DNA from: Taudactylus pleione
Lineage: Eukaryota > Chordata > Amphibia > Anura > Myobatrachidae
Length of the DNA: 64,000 bases
Reading direction: 5' to 3'
NCBI GenBank assembly: GCA_031769625.1
Contig: JAUIMM010000178.1
Location: 27,422,001-27,486,000, forward strand
The position numbers were made by a program, and so were the translations under genes. The notes below the pieces were generated by a model. It was not told the DNA's origin. It saw only the letters and a list, made by a program, of their open reading frames with translations, and made no database searches. Positions 1-10,992 of the stretch are shown piece after piece; the first letter of the stretch is position 1, and each line of letters begins with the position of its first letter.

Positions 1-559
1 GTATTGAATATTTGTTCAATTGACAATTTTTGTTATGTCCTTACCAACACTTTTCAGAAGTATCTGCCTTCTTCAGGATATGTAGTGTGCATGTGGTAAA
101 AGTCTACCTGTAGTTCTTAACATGTCCTGTAACTCCAGGTGCTAAATTGAGTTGATGAGAGAGGAACTATGACCTTTTATTTTTTCTGTGTCTTATTGAT
201 ATTGATGTGTTTGTTTTTACCTACGTACATGCTCATTTGGTGTCAGGTGACGTGAAGGCTCACTCATGACTGTTGCACTCATACAGGGCACCAAGAGATT
301 GTACCACATAACATTGCCTGTCAGATGACCTGACAAGGGTCTGGATGCGCACATTCTGCCCTAGAGACAACATCCTTAAGCAACTGGATGTTTTATTATA
401 AGTGGCTTTTAGCCACAACCTACAGAGCTTCTTGTAACTTTTGGTTTAAGTTTGATCTTGGTGGTGGGAATGATAGTGCAGGAGTGCAACAGAGGAAAGA
501 GTATCTCTCTGAGTATTTCTCAAATTGAGGAGTGTCATAAATATGTCAGAATCATCCCG
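1..559. other. No recognisable gene; left flank of an old Gypsy copy
   Basis: No convincing coding frame or structured repeat was seen. The sequence lies on the 3' side of the minus-strand Gypsy remnant that begins near 560, so it may hold its decayed integrase C-terminus and 3' untranslated region, but I cannot identify an LTR edge. Confidence 0.4.
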
Positions 560-836
560 GAACATTTATGGAGCATGTGCCAAACAGAACATACTGCCCT
601 CTCTGCTAGTCGATGGGACGGTGGATAGCGAGGACTGCTGGTGACATGTGAGATGCCTCACTCACTGGTGAAAGTCTGAAACTCACCACTCATGAACTGC
701 ATGGCATTGCCAGTAAATAGCTTGCATGATATGCCATGTGCAGAAAAGTGTCTTCTTATTTTGTTGATGACTGTGACATTTGTCAATTTGGGAAGATGAT
801 CTATCTCAAACCAGCCAGAATATGAATCCACTAGCA

Positions 837-992
837 CAGTGTTGGCTAACCTTGACACTCCAGCTGTTATGGAACTACATAACCCAGCATGCACTGCTAC
901 AGTTTTGCTATTAGGGCATGCTAAAACTGTGGCAGGGCATGCTGGGATATATAGTTCCACAACAGCTGGAGTGTCAAGGTTAGCCAACACTG
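837..992. mobile_element. Hairpin MITE, hAT type, inside the Gypsy integrase
   Basis: The element is almost entirely one inverted repeat. It begins CAGTGTTGGCTAACCTTGAC and ends with the exact reverse complement. An 8-bp direct repeat CACTAGCA lies at 829-836 and 993-1000. TIRs starting CAG with an 8-bp target duplication fit the hAT superfamily. It carries no coding capacity and would depend on a transposase in trans. It splits the integrase frame of the surrounding Gypsy remnant, so it inserted later. Confidence 0.9.
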
Positions 993-2477
993 CACTAGCA
1001 CAATGAATCCTCCATTCATATAAATCTTCTGTAACTATGGACTAAGGAAGGTCTGGAATTTTATGAAGAGTGAGTAGCTCCTTGGCATGATGGGCCCAAA
1101 AAGCATTGCAGTGGTCAAAGACAATTTTTTTTCTCAATGTCAGCAGCTGTACAGGGCCATAACAGTGCATATCTAGCCCCAGTGTCATGTGGTGAGATGA
1201 GGCAGGTTTGCAGAGCCTTTCCTCTCATACTCAGGTATACTCTAATTTTTTCTTAGCATTTTTATAGTCAAAACTTTGAAGAAAATATTATAAATATCTT
1301 CTTTGTATCATTCTAATAATTTTTGTAGTCAAGACTTTGGAGTAAAAAGTTTATGGCAGGTGAGGCACTGCCGCCCCTGTCAATATTTTCCACACATCCC
1401 TGATCAAAACACAATCAATTTCCAGCACTATATACTGCTGCACATTTGTATAATGCCCACATGAACCCTCGAGTTCATATATGTATGTTTAAATCTGGCT
1501 CTGATACTAGCCAGTGCCTACCCAGCCATTTACCTGGCTGGGGAGGCACTGCACAACACTGCTTAGCCCGCTGTATGATGGCCTCACACTCACGATGGCC
1601 CTGGTGGCCTGTTGAGCATAGAAACTTTGTAGGGCATAATGTATCACAATATACTGACCATTTTGGACCATGACCATGTTAGAGTGGACCATTTCATCAT
1701 GTAAGGTGAAGGAAGACAATTCTCTGGGGGAGGAAGGCCAGCCATGCAGGACAACAAGAGACAACTATTAACAGAGGGTATCATGGAGTGTTGCATCATG
1801 AACCTCCCCTGTGCACCCATAGCAGACAACATCAAACTCCAGGACATCCAGGTCTTCAGCAGCATCAGGGACACCTGAGTCCAGGATGTGAGCACGTAAC
1901 AATGGATCAGCAGCATAAAAGTCCTTGCCAAATTAGTATACCATATGCAGGTTGTATCTTTGGAGCATAAAACATTGAATATGTGCTAAAGCTATATGCA
2001 GGGGTTTGCAGAGAATGGTAATCAGCGGTTGTTGGTCTGTCTCTACCAATGCTGGATGCAATAGATGAACTTGTGACAATTTTGACAAGCAAAGACTAGA
2101 GCCAACAGTTCCTTTTAAATTTGAGCGTAACACTGCAAGCAGACAGCACCAAAACAAGGTTGGGAGGCATCGACAGAGATCACAACAGGAAAATGCAAAT
2201 TAAAAAATTGGAGCACTGGGCTTGAATTGAGCATAGCCTTAAGGCAAGAAATAGTAGCAGCATGGCAGTCTAAACAACACCAGTCAACATAAATGTGCAA
2301 AAACTGGTGGAGCAGTACTGTGACCTCACTGTAGTGTGGCAGGAATTGAGCAGAGCACTGCTGACTGAACTTGTCTGTGGAGGTAGACATGTCTTGGATA
2401 TCCTGTGTCTTGGCAGGATCAGGATTGACACGCTCTGATGTTAGGAGCTGGGCAACTTATGGGACATCAGTTACTAT

Positions 2478-2729
2478 GGGCTAAATGTAATAGGGTGAGC
2501 GTTTAGAAAATGTGAGCATTTAGCAGTAAACTGTCACATTGGTCGAGTTTTATCTTCAAAATGGGAAAACATCTGAATGAGATTTTAAATCGTGAGAGTT
2601 TTTTGAGTATGAAAAACATGTGAGTTTGCTATGTTGCTTTGTTCTTGGACTCTATTTACATTTACCTAGTTTAAATAGTGTGAGAAAACTCTAACATTTT
2701 ATAAACTTTCACCCTATTACATTTGGTCC
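2478..2729. mobile_element. MITE with AAATGTAATAGGGTGA inverted ends, inside Gypsy pol
   Basis: Left end GGGCTAAATGTAATAGGG and right end CCCTATTACATTTGGTCC are inverted repeats, differing at a few bases. The trinucleotide TAT flanks both sides (2475-2477, 2730-2732), which could be a 3-bp duplication as made by Harbinger-type transposons; that is weak evidence on its own. It separates the RT end from RNase H in the Gypsy remnant. Confidence 0.75.
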
Positions 2730-4044
2730 TATGAAACAACATTTATCAGGGTTTAAATGCATGTTAATATCACAGATTCTGTGTAGGAACTTGCATAAAT
2801 TCATGTCATATTCTTCCACGGTGCGTCCTCAAACCAGGATTTCATGCACAATAATCTCACATGGCTATCCCTCAGAGAGAGGCTCCATGCAATTGATGTG
2901 GAAGGAAAAGGGAGGTTTCTATATGTGAGTTGATATTTAGGAAAAATTATATGTATCATTAGAATACTTCAATGCCAATACAGATGCTGTAGGGCATTCG
3001 GAGGAAGGCCTAACTGCCCACAGGTGTAATGAATGTAGTGAACATGGATGATTCCTTGTTCAATGTGATCTGCCAGAATCCCAATTTGGCATTCAGTGTG
3101 GCAAATATATTTGCATTAGGCATATCAGCTATTACTTGCTTCACAGCTCTGAGGGGGTTATGCGGTCTCATCAGAGCTTTGTTCAAATGCACAGGGTGAA
3201 TACAGATGTGTACAGTATAATTTTTTTTACTGCAGCAACCATTGCTGACACCCACTGGGTAGTTTTTACCACTAGATAAATGATACTCAATGCTATCATG
3301 ATATTTATCTTTGCTTCTACTTTGTCATTCATGACCATAGGCACATGTCTGGGATCACATACTGTGGGTGAAACAGCCTCACCTAAACGCATGTGATAGG
3401 TGACTGGAAGTTTCCCAGTGTTATTACAATTGAACAGATTAGTTCTGGAACGTACTGTTTTAAGCAATCAAAGTTATTAACCCCAGCTTTATGCTGTTCA
3501 GCAAAACTAGGAATCATTTGATGTTACTGTCCACTATGTGAAATTGGAGCGAAAATATGTCAATTGCCCGTGGTCTTCAATAAGTGTGTTGCAGTTTGTG
3601 CACTGGAGGAGTTCAAGTAATATGACTTTGCACTTGGCTCTAGAGTCAATTATTTTTTTTAATTGTCAACAGCCTCTGAACCTGCTAGCTTGAGCAGGGT
3701 ATATGCCTGTATCTTTTTTTAACTTGTCTGCATTAGACGAGCCCTTCCCTCTTGAATGTAAGTCATGCATCCATGATTGTGTTGTTAATAATCAGTGGAT
3801 CTAAACAATGGAGACCTTGTGCCAACAAAGCCAGACTGTATGTGAATCACCACACGACAGTGGGGAGCTACAGAAGTGTGTCTGTACTAGCTGCATACAT
3901 GCTGAACAATGGCTGCAGGGGCACTTCCTGAATAACAAGTGGATTACACTGATACAATATTTGCCAGCCACATAGGTTTAACACCATGGAATCATATTTA
4001 GAAATGAATTAACATTCTGTGGATAGGATAAAATAATTTAGTGT

Positions 4045-4185
<141 letters not shown>

Positions 4186-4639
4186 AGAGTTATATTTACT
4201 GTTGGTAAGGAGGTAAAGAAAGTCTCTCCCCCATATATTAATTATTGATGAGGGTATGATTTGGTTTCAAAACTGCATTTTGGCAGTATCAAAAAATATC
4301 TCTACAATGTATGGCATTCACTGCAATGCTGTGTGTACTGTATAGCGGTCATTGGAGCTTGTGTTTATTGTATGGTGAATACAGGTGAAGTATTCTCTGT
4401 TTACTGTGTTGTGACCACTGAGTTCTGGCTGTTACTTTATAATGTTTCTTTAGTGCATGTGTGGTGGGCAGTGCTTAAAGTGGTCCTAGAGACAAGTTGA
4501 AACTCACCCCCCCTATCCTCTGCACTATCTTAATAAAGGGACAGCACACACAGCGAAAGAAAGGGGCATGGTCACACAATAGTATCCCCAATTCAAATTA
4601 CGCCACACATTAGCAGAATCTTATTCACATTACACCACA

Positions 4640-5290
4640 CATAGTGCCCCTGATTCACATTACACCACATAGTAGTGTCCCTTATTCATGTTATGACACA
4701 AAGTAGTGCCCCTTTTACACAATGTTCACATTAGTGCCCCTTATACACAATGCCTACAGAAGTAGTGCCCCTAATACACAAAATGCCCACAGTAGTAGTG
4801 CCCCTTATAGATTGCCCACTGTAGTGGTGCCCCTTATGCAGTGCCCACAGTGGAGGTGCCTCATATGCAGAACCCATAGTAGTGGTGCCCCCAGGAGTGG
4901 TGCCACTTATGCAGTGGCCCCAGGTGGGTGCCCTTTATGCAGTGCCCCCTATGCAATGCTCCCAGTAGTAGTGCCCCTTTGTGGTAATGCCCCAGTAGTA
5001 TTTCCCCCAGTAGTAGTGCTCCCTAGTGCCCCCAGTAGTAGTGCCTCCAGTAGTAATGCCCCCAGTAGTAATGCCCTCTGTAGTAATTCCCCTATAGTAG
5101 TGCCCCAAGTAGTAATGCCCCCAATAATAATGCCCCCTAGTGCTCCCAATAGTAATACCCCCTGTAGTAATGCCCCAGTAGTAATGCCCCCAGTAGTAGT
5201 GCCCCCTCTTGTAGTAATGCCCCCAGTAGTAATGCCCCCAGAAAATAGTAGCCCCAGTAGTAATGCCCACTGTAATAGTGCCCCTTACAC
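4640..5290. repeat. Degenerate minisatellite of GTAGTAATGCCCC units
   Basis: A tandem array of 13-18 bp units built from GTAGTAATGCCCCCA and GTAGTGCCCCTTA, loosely spaced at the left and tighter after 4960. It creates long low-complexity open frames on both strands (4722-5303 plus, 4935-5306 minus) that are not genes. A less repetitive GC-rich stretch follows to about 5600 and may belong to the same dispersed repeat. Confidence 0.9.
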
Positions 5291-5599
5291 AAAAAAACAG
5301 TAACAATATTTACCTTAAGCCTCGCTCCTGCATCCGCTGTAATCTGTCTGGCTGCCCGCTCCTTGGATCTATGGGAGAGACATCATGACATTTCTCCCAT
5401 AGTGCACACTGCGGGAGCTGGAAGCCAGAGCTCAGGAGTGAACTCCAGTGTCCTGTTCCTGCTGTAGGGAATGAGCTGGGCGCCCGCTGGTAACAAAATT
5501 TCAGTGGATGCTTGGCAACTCTCCATAGCGCAGTGCTAATAGGCCGGGTTAGGTGGGCTGGAGGTGGTGGAACTGGTTCCATCTCCAAATAGAACTGAA

Positions 5600-6092
5600 G
5601 AAATGCATTTCCACCTAATTCCAGCCCATTTGTTGAGGGTATTAATGTAATATCAGTGGTAAATATTGATGTTATATGGAAGCAAATATAGTATTTAGAT
5701 GTTTATATATGAACTTTACAACACCTGGCCTAGGGCACCTATTTTTCCATCTCTCTATTTTTCCATCTCTGCTCCCCCTTATCTCAAAGGCTGGACAAAG
5801 GAAGGATCATCACTCGCTTGATATAAATTAATAAAATGAGAATTTATTGTGTTGTATTAAGACATAACTAAACAGTCCAACATCCATTTCAATGAGAGCA
5901 TAGCGCCCCTGATGAAAATTACTAAGCTGTGATTGAAAGGAATGTTGGGCTATTATGTGATAACTTACTTCTTCACTGTGGAGGAAGAGTGGGGCTTGTA
6001 CTATTTGTTCTTCCAATATCAGCAAGACTGTGGAAGAAGAGCTTCACTCATCTTCCTCAGCAGTGGATGTAGCACCCAACCCAATTAACTGA
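5600..6092. other. No feature recognised
   Basis: Mixed sequence with only short chance open frames. No repeat edge is seen. Confidence 0.5.
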
Positions 6093-6381
6093 TACCCCTT
6101 TTCCACTACTGCAGTAACCTGGGTTATTGCCAGGTCTAACAGGCTAGTTGTTTGTTGTCAAAACCAAACCCAGGTCATGTGAACCAGGAATCCAACCCTG
6201 GTTGCTACCAGGGTTGAACCCAGGTAGGACCTGAGTAATGGTGCAGTATAAACAGCACAACCCAGGTCACAATGACCATGGTCATGCCTCATACCAGCAG
6301 ATTGGCTGGAAGACCCGGTTCTAGTGTGAACGGCTAGTCCCATGGAATAACCCGGCTCCAGTCGCCAGTGTGAAAGGGGTG
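6093..6381. mobile_element. MITE with ACCCCTTT inverted ends
   Basis: The left end reads ACCCCTTTTCCACTACTGC and the right end GCCAGTGTGAAAGGGGT, an imperfect inverted repeat. The inside is rich in smaller inverted repeats of CCCAGGT and AACCCTGG. It has no coding frame. The superfamily is not assigned because no clear target duplication was found. Confidence 0.7.
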
Positions 6382-7077
6382 AAACGCGGCTCTAACCCAT
6401 GCTCAGTCCATGCTCAGTGTTCCGGATTGAAGCCAGGTTTTTGGTGAAAATGGGGTATTACCTTATCCCCACTGCTCCAGGATACTGTTGGGGACTCCCT
6501 TCAGCAGCTGGAGGTAAGTTCTGAAGTGGCACCTGTGCAAGCATGCCAGACAAATGCTGGTGTGTCAACAGTTAACTAGCAAAAAGCATAGTGTGTCAAT
6601 AGCTACATTTATGCAAATAAGTGTTTTGGGGTCCTATTGCCCTTAGATTGAGATCTGCATTTTGTGTAAACCCAAACGGTAACCATGCACATCATGGACA
6701 TGGTGAGGTTCTCCTTTCATGACAATGGTGTTCAGTGGTGTAAAACAGATATTCTTCTTTTATGCAGAATTACCTTTCCTGACAATATAGTTTACTATAA
6801 ACGGTAATGTTTTCTATGTATTTATGTGTCTTTATGAAAATAGCTTAACGTGCAGACTTTATAATGCCAAATGATAATAATTCCTTTTACAGTTATACTT
6901 TAGCTGCTGCTTTTGCAGCCAGGTTGCCATTTGCTGCCATCTGGAATGAAATCTTATTTTATTAAAACTTCTCACAGGTGATTATAGTTTTATTTACATG
7001 AGAAATATTTATAAAAGGGTAAAAGCTACTTAAACCAAAATTACACTGTTTCAATACACAACACAATACCTTTCAAA
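6382..7077. other. No feature recognised
   Basis: AT-rich sequence with no coding frame and no repeat that I recognise. Confidence 0.5.
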
Positions 7078-7634
7078 CTGTGGGTCTCATTCAGACCCGC
7101 TCGCGAGCGCAGGATGCTCGCAAGCAGGTCGATGGTACCCAAATGCGCATGCGCACGACAGAGGCTGCTCCATCGTGCGCTTGCGTGAGACCCGGCGAGC
7201 GACGGGGAAGCCGTCGCTCAGGGTCTTGCACCAAAGGGGGTGTGGTGTCGATGGTGAGTGACAGCACGCCCCCTTTGGTAGGCGTGCCGGGGCGTGGCTG
7301 CCCAGACGGAGGCGTTCCCATGGGAACGCCTACCATCTGGGTCCGGCCCCACTGACATCACTAGTGATGTCAGTGGGAGTGATTTTGGCTCTGATAGAGC
7401 CAAAATCACTCCAGGGCTTGCGGCAGCGAGACCCTACCACAGGGTCTCGTCGCAAGCCCGATGGTCACGATGGTCTTGACCATCGCGACCATCATCATGG
7501 ACGCTCGCATAAGCTGTGGGTGGTAACCCACAGCTATGCGAGCGTCCAGGAGGACGCACAAAAAAGAAAAAAAAAAACACCCTGATACAAAGCGGGTGCT
7601 CGTTCAGAGCGTCCGGCTCTGAATCAGGCCCTGT
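7078..7634. mobile_element. GC-rich non-autonomous element made of serial hairpins
   Basis: Ends are imperfect inverted repeats: GGGTCTCATTCAGA at the left and TCTGAATCAGGCCC at the right. The right two thirds are stacked palindromes: 7310-7331; a perfect 30-bp palindrome at 7348-7377; a 15-bp stem with a 3-base loop at 7378-7410; long stems at 7414-7459, 7460-7493 and 7498-7548. The GC content is far above the AT-rich flanks. Open frames inside (for example 7080-7355) have no recognisable product. No target duplication was found, so the boundaries are approximate. Confidence 0.75.
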
Positions 7635-8650
7635 ATTTTGGTTACTTAAGAGTCAGTAACTATTAAATGATTCTGTGTACAAATGCAAAATATAATGCAA
7701 GAAATATAATTGCTGAGAACAGAAATAATACAAGATACATGATGGTATCAAGGCAAATATACAAAAATGAAAACATAAGAGCATGGAATAGACATATTAT
7801 CCTTAAACAAATGTATTTAATTTCCCTAGCTCATAACTCTAATAACCTATTAACATTTCTCATGAGATATCATAAAGATTTTGGTTGTTTGAAGAAGCTA
7901 TTTCTGTTTACTGTTTTGATATTTCAATCTGAGATCTAATTAGCATTCAAAGACAAATCAATCATCTCTACCCTCTATCCTTCTGCCCCCTTGTGATGTA
8001 TGATTTTATTAAAGCAGAATGCAGACAAAATATGTTGGGTAAGGTTGTTAGAACCTATAATTAGCCCTATCCCATATCCCTTACAAACACAAACATTATT
8101 AGGCTGAATAAGGTACTGTATAAGCAGATTTAGTATATAATTTCAGGGCTGTAACTTGGGGTATGCGAGAGACAATTCTGCTCAGGGTGCAAGGCAAGGG
8201 GGGGCATCACTGCCAATGCCTTGTGGCACCTGTATTTGTATATCCTTAGGATGCATTTGTCAGACTAGTATTTGTTTGTGAACCTGGTATCTGATATTCA
8301 TCTGTGTTGGTGCCTGGAGGTGTGTAATGAAAGCTGACAGGCCTAAGGAGACCTCCTGGCATGTTAATGAAGAACACTTCCCTGACTGGGGTCTCGTCGG
8401 AGAGATGCTGGATCGTACCCACTAGAACACCAGGGATGTCGGTGTTGAAGACAAGTTGTTATTTGCAATCGGAGGAGAGTGTAGCAGTAGACTGACCTGG
8501 CTGATGCTGGATTAATACTGTAGATATATAATAAAACACTCTTCTAACTGTAACCGGAATGCTCAAGTGGTAGATCTAATGTATTCACGAGCCTGATACT
8601 TGGTTGTCGGTGTAGTCCAGGATCCAGGAACACTCAGATGGTAGCAGGAC
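7635..8650. other. No gene recognised
   Basis: AT-rich to about 8150, then moderate GC. The open frame at 7667-7939 has no family resemblance that I can see. Confidence 0.4.
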
Positions 8651-9030
8651 TGGATGCAGACAAAACACCAGAATGGGTAGTAGGTGATGATACCAGGAAC
8701 AGCATCAAATGGAGCAGTAACCAAGAACACTCACCAGGTAGTGAGCATGGTATACACAGGTGAGTTAATGGTTCGGATAACTGGAACAGGTAGGTATTAT
8801 CTGTGCAACTAGTGGGATAGTTGCTTCAGGCATAGACAATCGGATGCTGACTGGACACCAGAATGGATAGTGGATGCTGATACCAGGAGCGGCATCAATG
8901 ACGCAGGAACACTCACCATGCAATGAGATTGGTATACACAGACGAGTTGCAGGTTTGGATAGCTGGAACAGGTTGAGATTCTCTGTGCAGCCAGTGGAAT
9001 AACTTCCCTAGGTGTAGATCACTTGCAGGA
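8651..9030. repeat. Two tandem units of about 190 bp
   Basis: CACCAGAATGG...TAGT recurs 190 bp apart (8667 and 8857), followed in both units by GATACCAGGA, GCATCAA, AACACTCACCA, GGTATACACAG and TGGAACAGGT in the same order. The copies differ by many substitutions, so the duplication is old. It sits inside a longer non-coding dispersed-repeat-like stretch (about 8300-9470) whose ends I cannot define. Confidence 0.8.
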
Positions 9031-10094
9031 ATCCGTATAGCAGAACGAAATAAAACTGCACAAACTCGATACAAGTACACAAACTGGATACAGGAGCTCA
9101 GTATAGCTCACTCAGGAACTAAGGTTAGACATTGTACTGGCAATTAGGTAGAGTCAGCAGCTGGGATATACACCCCTGGGTTACCTGGGATAGGCTGAGC
9201 AGAGATAGGTGGTAAGGTGAGGCTCAGGCTACTGTGTCACTTGATTGACTGCTGCAGACAGGAGATTGGAACTTGTCACTGCAGTACTCTGTAGCAGGCT
9301 TAGATCTTGCTTGAGGCCTAGCAGGCCGAGAAACACTGAAGCCTTTGTATCTGGTGATGTGATAGAGAACGCTGGCAGAATCGGTAAGTCATCCGGCAGC
9401 GGAAACAGACCCAGGTAGTGACAACATTGTGAGCATAGGGTAAACTAGAGATCAGGTAATTGGTGGTCCCAATTTTAGCAAATTATATATATACAGTATA
9501 TTTATTCTAGAGTTGCAGAGGGCCTGATAGCAAAAAGAGAAGGGGTATTGCCACTCAAACAGGGGGCATGGTTTGAGTGGTCACTATTTTCATGCTCCAC
9601 ATTAAATGGTCTGCAGTGCATTAGCACAGTACTCACTTATCATCTTACAGCAGCTCTTCCTGCAGGCACTGGCAGTGATGTATACAGGAGCTACTTGCTC
9701 CCAAAGGGTGGATATCTTAGCAGAGTGCCGGCAGGCTAATAAGCAGCTCAGCACTCTATTGATTCAGACTGTGGCAGACAGTTCAATCAATATATGATCT
9801 GTAATCCCAGTAAGCATACAGACATCAGGGGAACTGATTGCTAGCAGCCAGCCACACAGTGCTTATGGGGGCAATCACCACTGCGTTCATTAAATATGGC
9901 AGAACTAAGCTAATTGGTGGTCCTGTGCACCCCTGGACCACCTACCAGTTTCACCTGTGATTGTGAGTTCAGCTACCTGATCCCAGTGGTGGCCAGTCCC
10001 CCTCTTTGTGACATCTGGTGGGTGGAGCTTCCCCAGGGATTATCTCCCTGCTATCGCTCTACAATATATGCTTAGGCCACCATTTGTGACTTTT
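9031..10094. other. Unclassified non-coding sequence
   Basis: Moderate-GC sequence that continues the repeat-like stretch to about 9470, then unrecognised sequence. Short open frames near 9548-9797 look like chance. Confidence 0.35.
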
Positions 10095-10516
10095 GGGGCT
10101 GATTCTGAGTCGGACATAAAGTAGCAGTTTTTGCATTATCCCATGTAAGCATGATTTCCTACCATATGCAATTTTCTGTAATATCTGTGTGGCTTCAAGC
10201 GGGAGGCTACTCCACAGCCGCAGCCTTCATCATTAGTATCGGCACTTTCATCAGCCCCAGGATGGGAGTAAGAGATGCATCTGTAACAGGTTTCCCTTCT
10301 CTGCATGCACAGCTCAGAATAGCACAGAACTCAAGCTCTATGCCCATGCCACTCATCCAAGAGAGGACGGTTTCAAACCCGACACATATCTGTCTGACTC
10401 AGAATAGGATGGAGACATGCAAAGATGCATACATTTGCATCTGAGTAAGTGCTGTGTGCTAGAACTCACTATTTGCATCCTTGCAATGGGATCCATCTGA
10501 CTCATTATCAAACCCT
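10095..10516. mobile_element. MITE-like element with GGGCTGATTCTGAGTC end
   Basis: The left end GGGGCTGATTCTGAGTCGGA is answered at the right by an imperfect complement around CATCTGACTCATTATCAAACCC. The left end resembles the ends of the hairpin element at 7078-7634 (GGGCCTGATTCAGA read inward from its right side), so the two may be related non-autonomous families. The open frame at 10151-10444 lies inside it and is not a recognised protein. Confidence 0.55.
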
Positions 10517-10536
10517 TTGTAATCCATGTACATTAA

Positions 10537-10729
10537 GGGCTTGATGTATCAAGCAGTGGAAGGAGTGGACCAGTGGAGAAGTTGCCCATAACAACCAATC
10601 AGCTTTGGGGTAGCATTTATCAATTGTATTCTATAGAAAGATAAGTAGAAGCTGCTTGTTTGCCATGGGCAACTTCTCCACTGGTGCACTTTTCACTTTT
10701 TTGTTTTCAATGCTTGATACATCAACCCC
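10537..10729. mobile_element. Palindromic MITE with TTGATGTATCAAGCA ends
   Basis: Left GGGCTTGATGTATCAAGCA and right TGCTTGATACATCAACCCC are inverted. Subterminal GTGGAGAAGTTGCCCAT and its complement continue the hairpin. The core holds the CAACCAATCAGCTT block typical of this kind of frog MITE. It is non-coding. Confidence 0.8.
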
Positions 10730-10813
10730 TATAATATATATGGAAGTTCATCAGGGCCTCCCCCTGAGAACTTTGACTTTTCTCTGATACAGTATTTGGG
10801 CTATAACTAGACT

Positions 10814-10992
10814 TTAGGCCTCATTTATCAACAAGTTTTATCATACGTAAGAAGTTTTAAAACTTATTGCGTATGATAATGGTGCTCCAGCCAATCAGCT
10901 CCTAACTGTCATCTCTTTGGCCATCTATCATATGCAACAAGTATTTAAACTCATCGCATATGATAAAACTCATTGATAAATTAAGATCATAA
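10814..10992. mobile_element. Palindromic MITE with TTATCATACG subterminal repeats
   Basis: Arms CTCATTTATCAACAAGTTTT and AAAACTCATTGATAAATTAA are inverted, with TATCATACG/CGCATATGATA inside. The core again contains CAGCCAATCAGCTCC. It lies 85 bp from the preceding MITE but its ends differ, so it is a separate family. Confidence 0.75.

Larger units (their letters stand above)
560..3480 (-). pseudogene. Degenerate Gypsy (Ty3) LTR retrotransposon pol: RT, RNase H, integrase
   Basis: Read on the minus strand, the pieces come in the ordinary Gypsy order. The region 3467-3010 reads as the N-terminal RT (DPRHVPMVMNDKVEA, then ICIHPVHLNKALMRPHNPLR and NAKLGFWQITLNKESS). The region 2928-2731 continues RT with EILV-GRTVEEYDMNL and a terminal LNPDKC. 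RNase H begins near 2390 with VVISVDASQPCFGAV. Integrase covers about 1764-560 with DSYSGWFEIDHLPKLTN and FTGNAMQFMSGEFQTF. Many stops and frameshifts separate the pieces, so it is long dead. Two MITEs interrupt it at 837-992 and 2478-2729. The wording of the RT blocks resembles the Gypsy families common in fish and amphibians. The clade is not assigned. LTRs were not found. Confidence 0.85.

Noticed and set aside
4722..5306. 193- and 123-codon open frames on opposite strands
   Set aside because: Both are translations of a short tandem repeat with no stop codons in its unit; composition is pure low complexity.
8651..9030. CRISPR-like or satellite array
   Set aside because: Only two diverged units; a simple old duplication.
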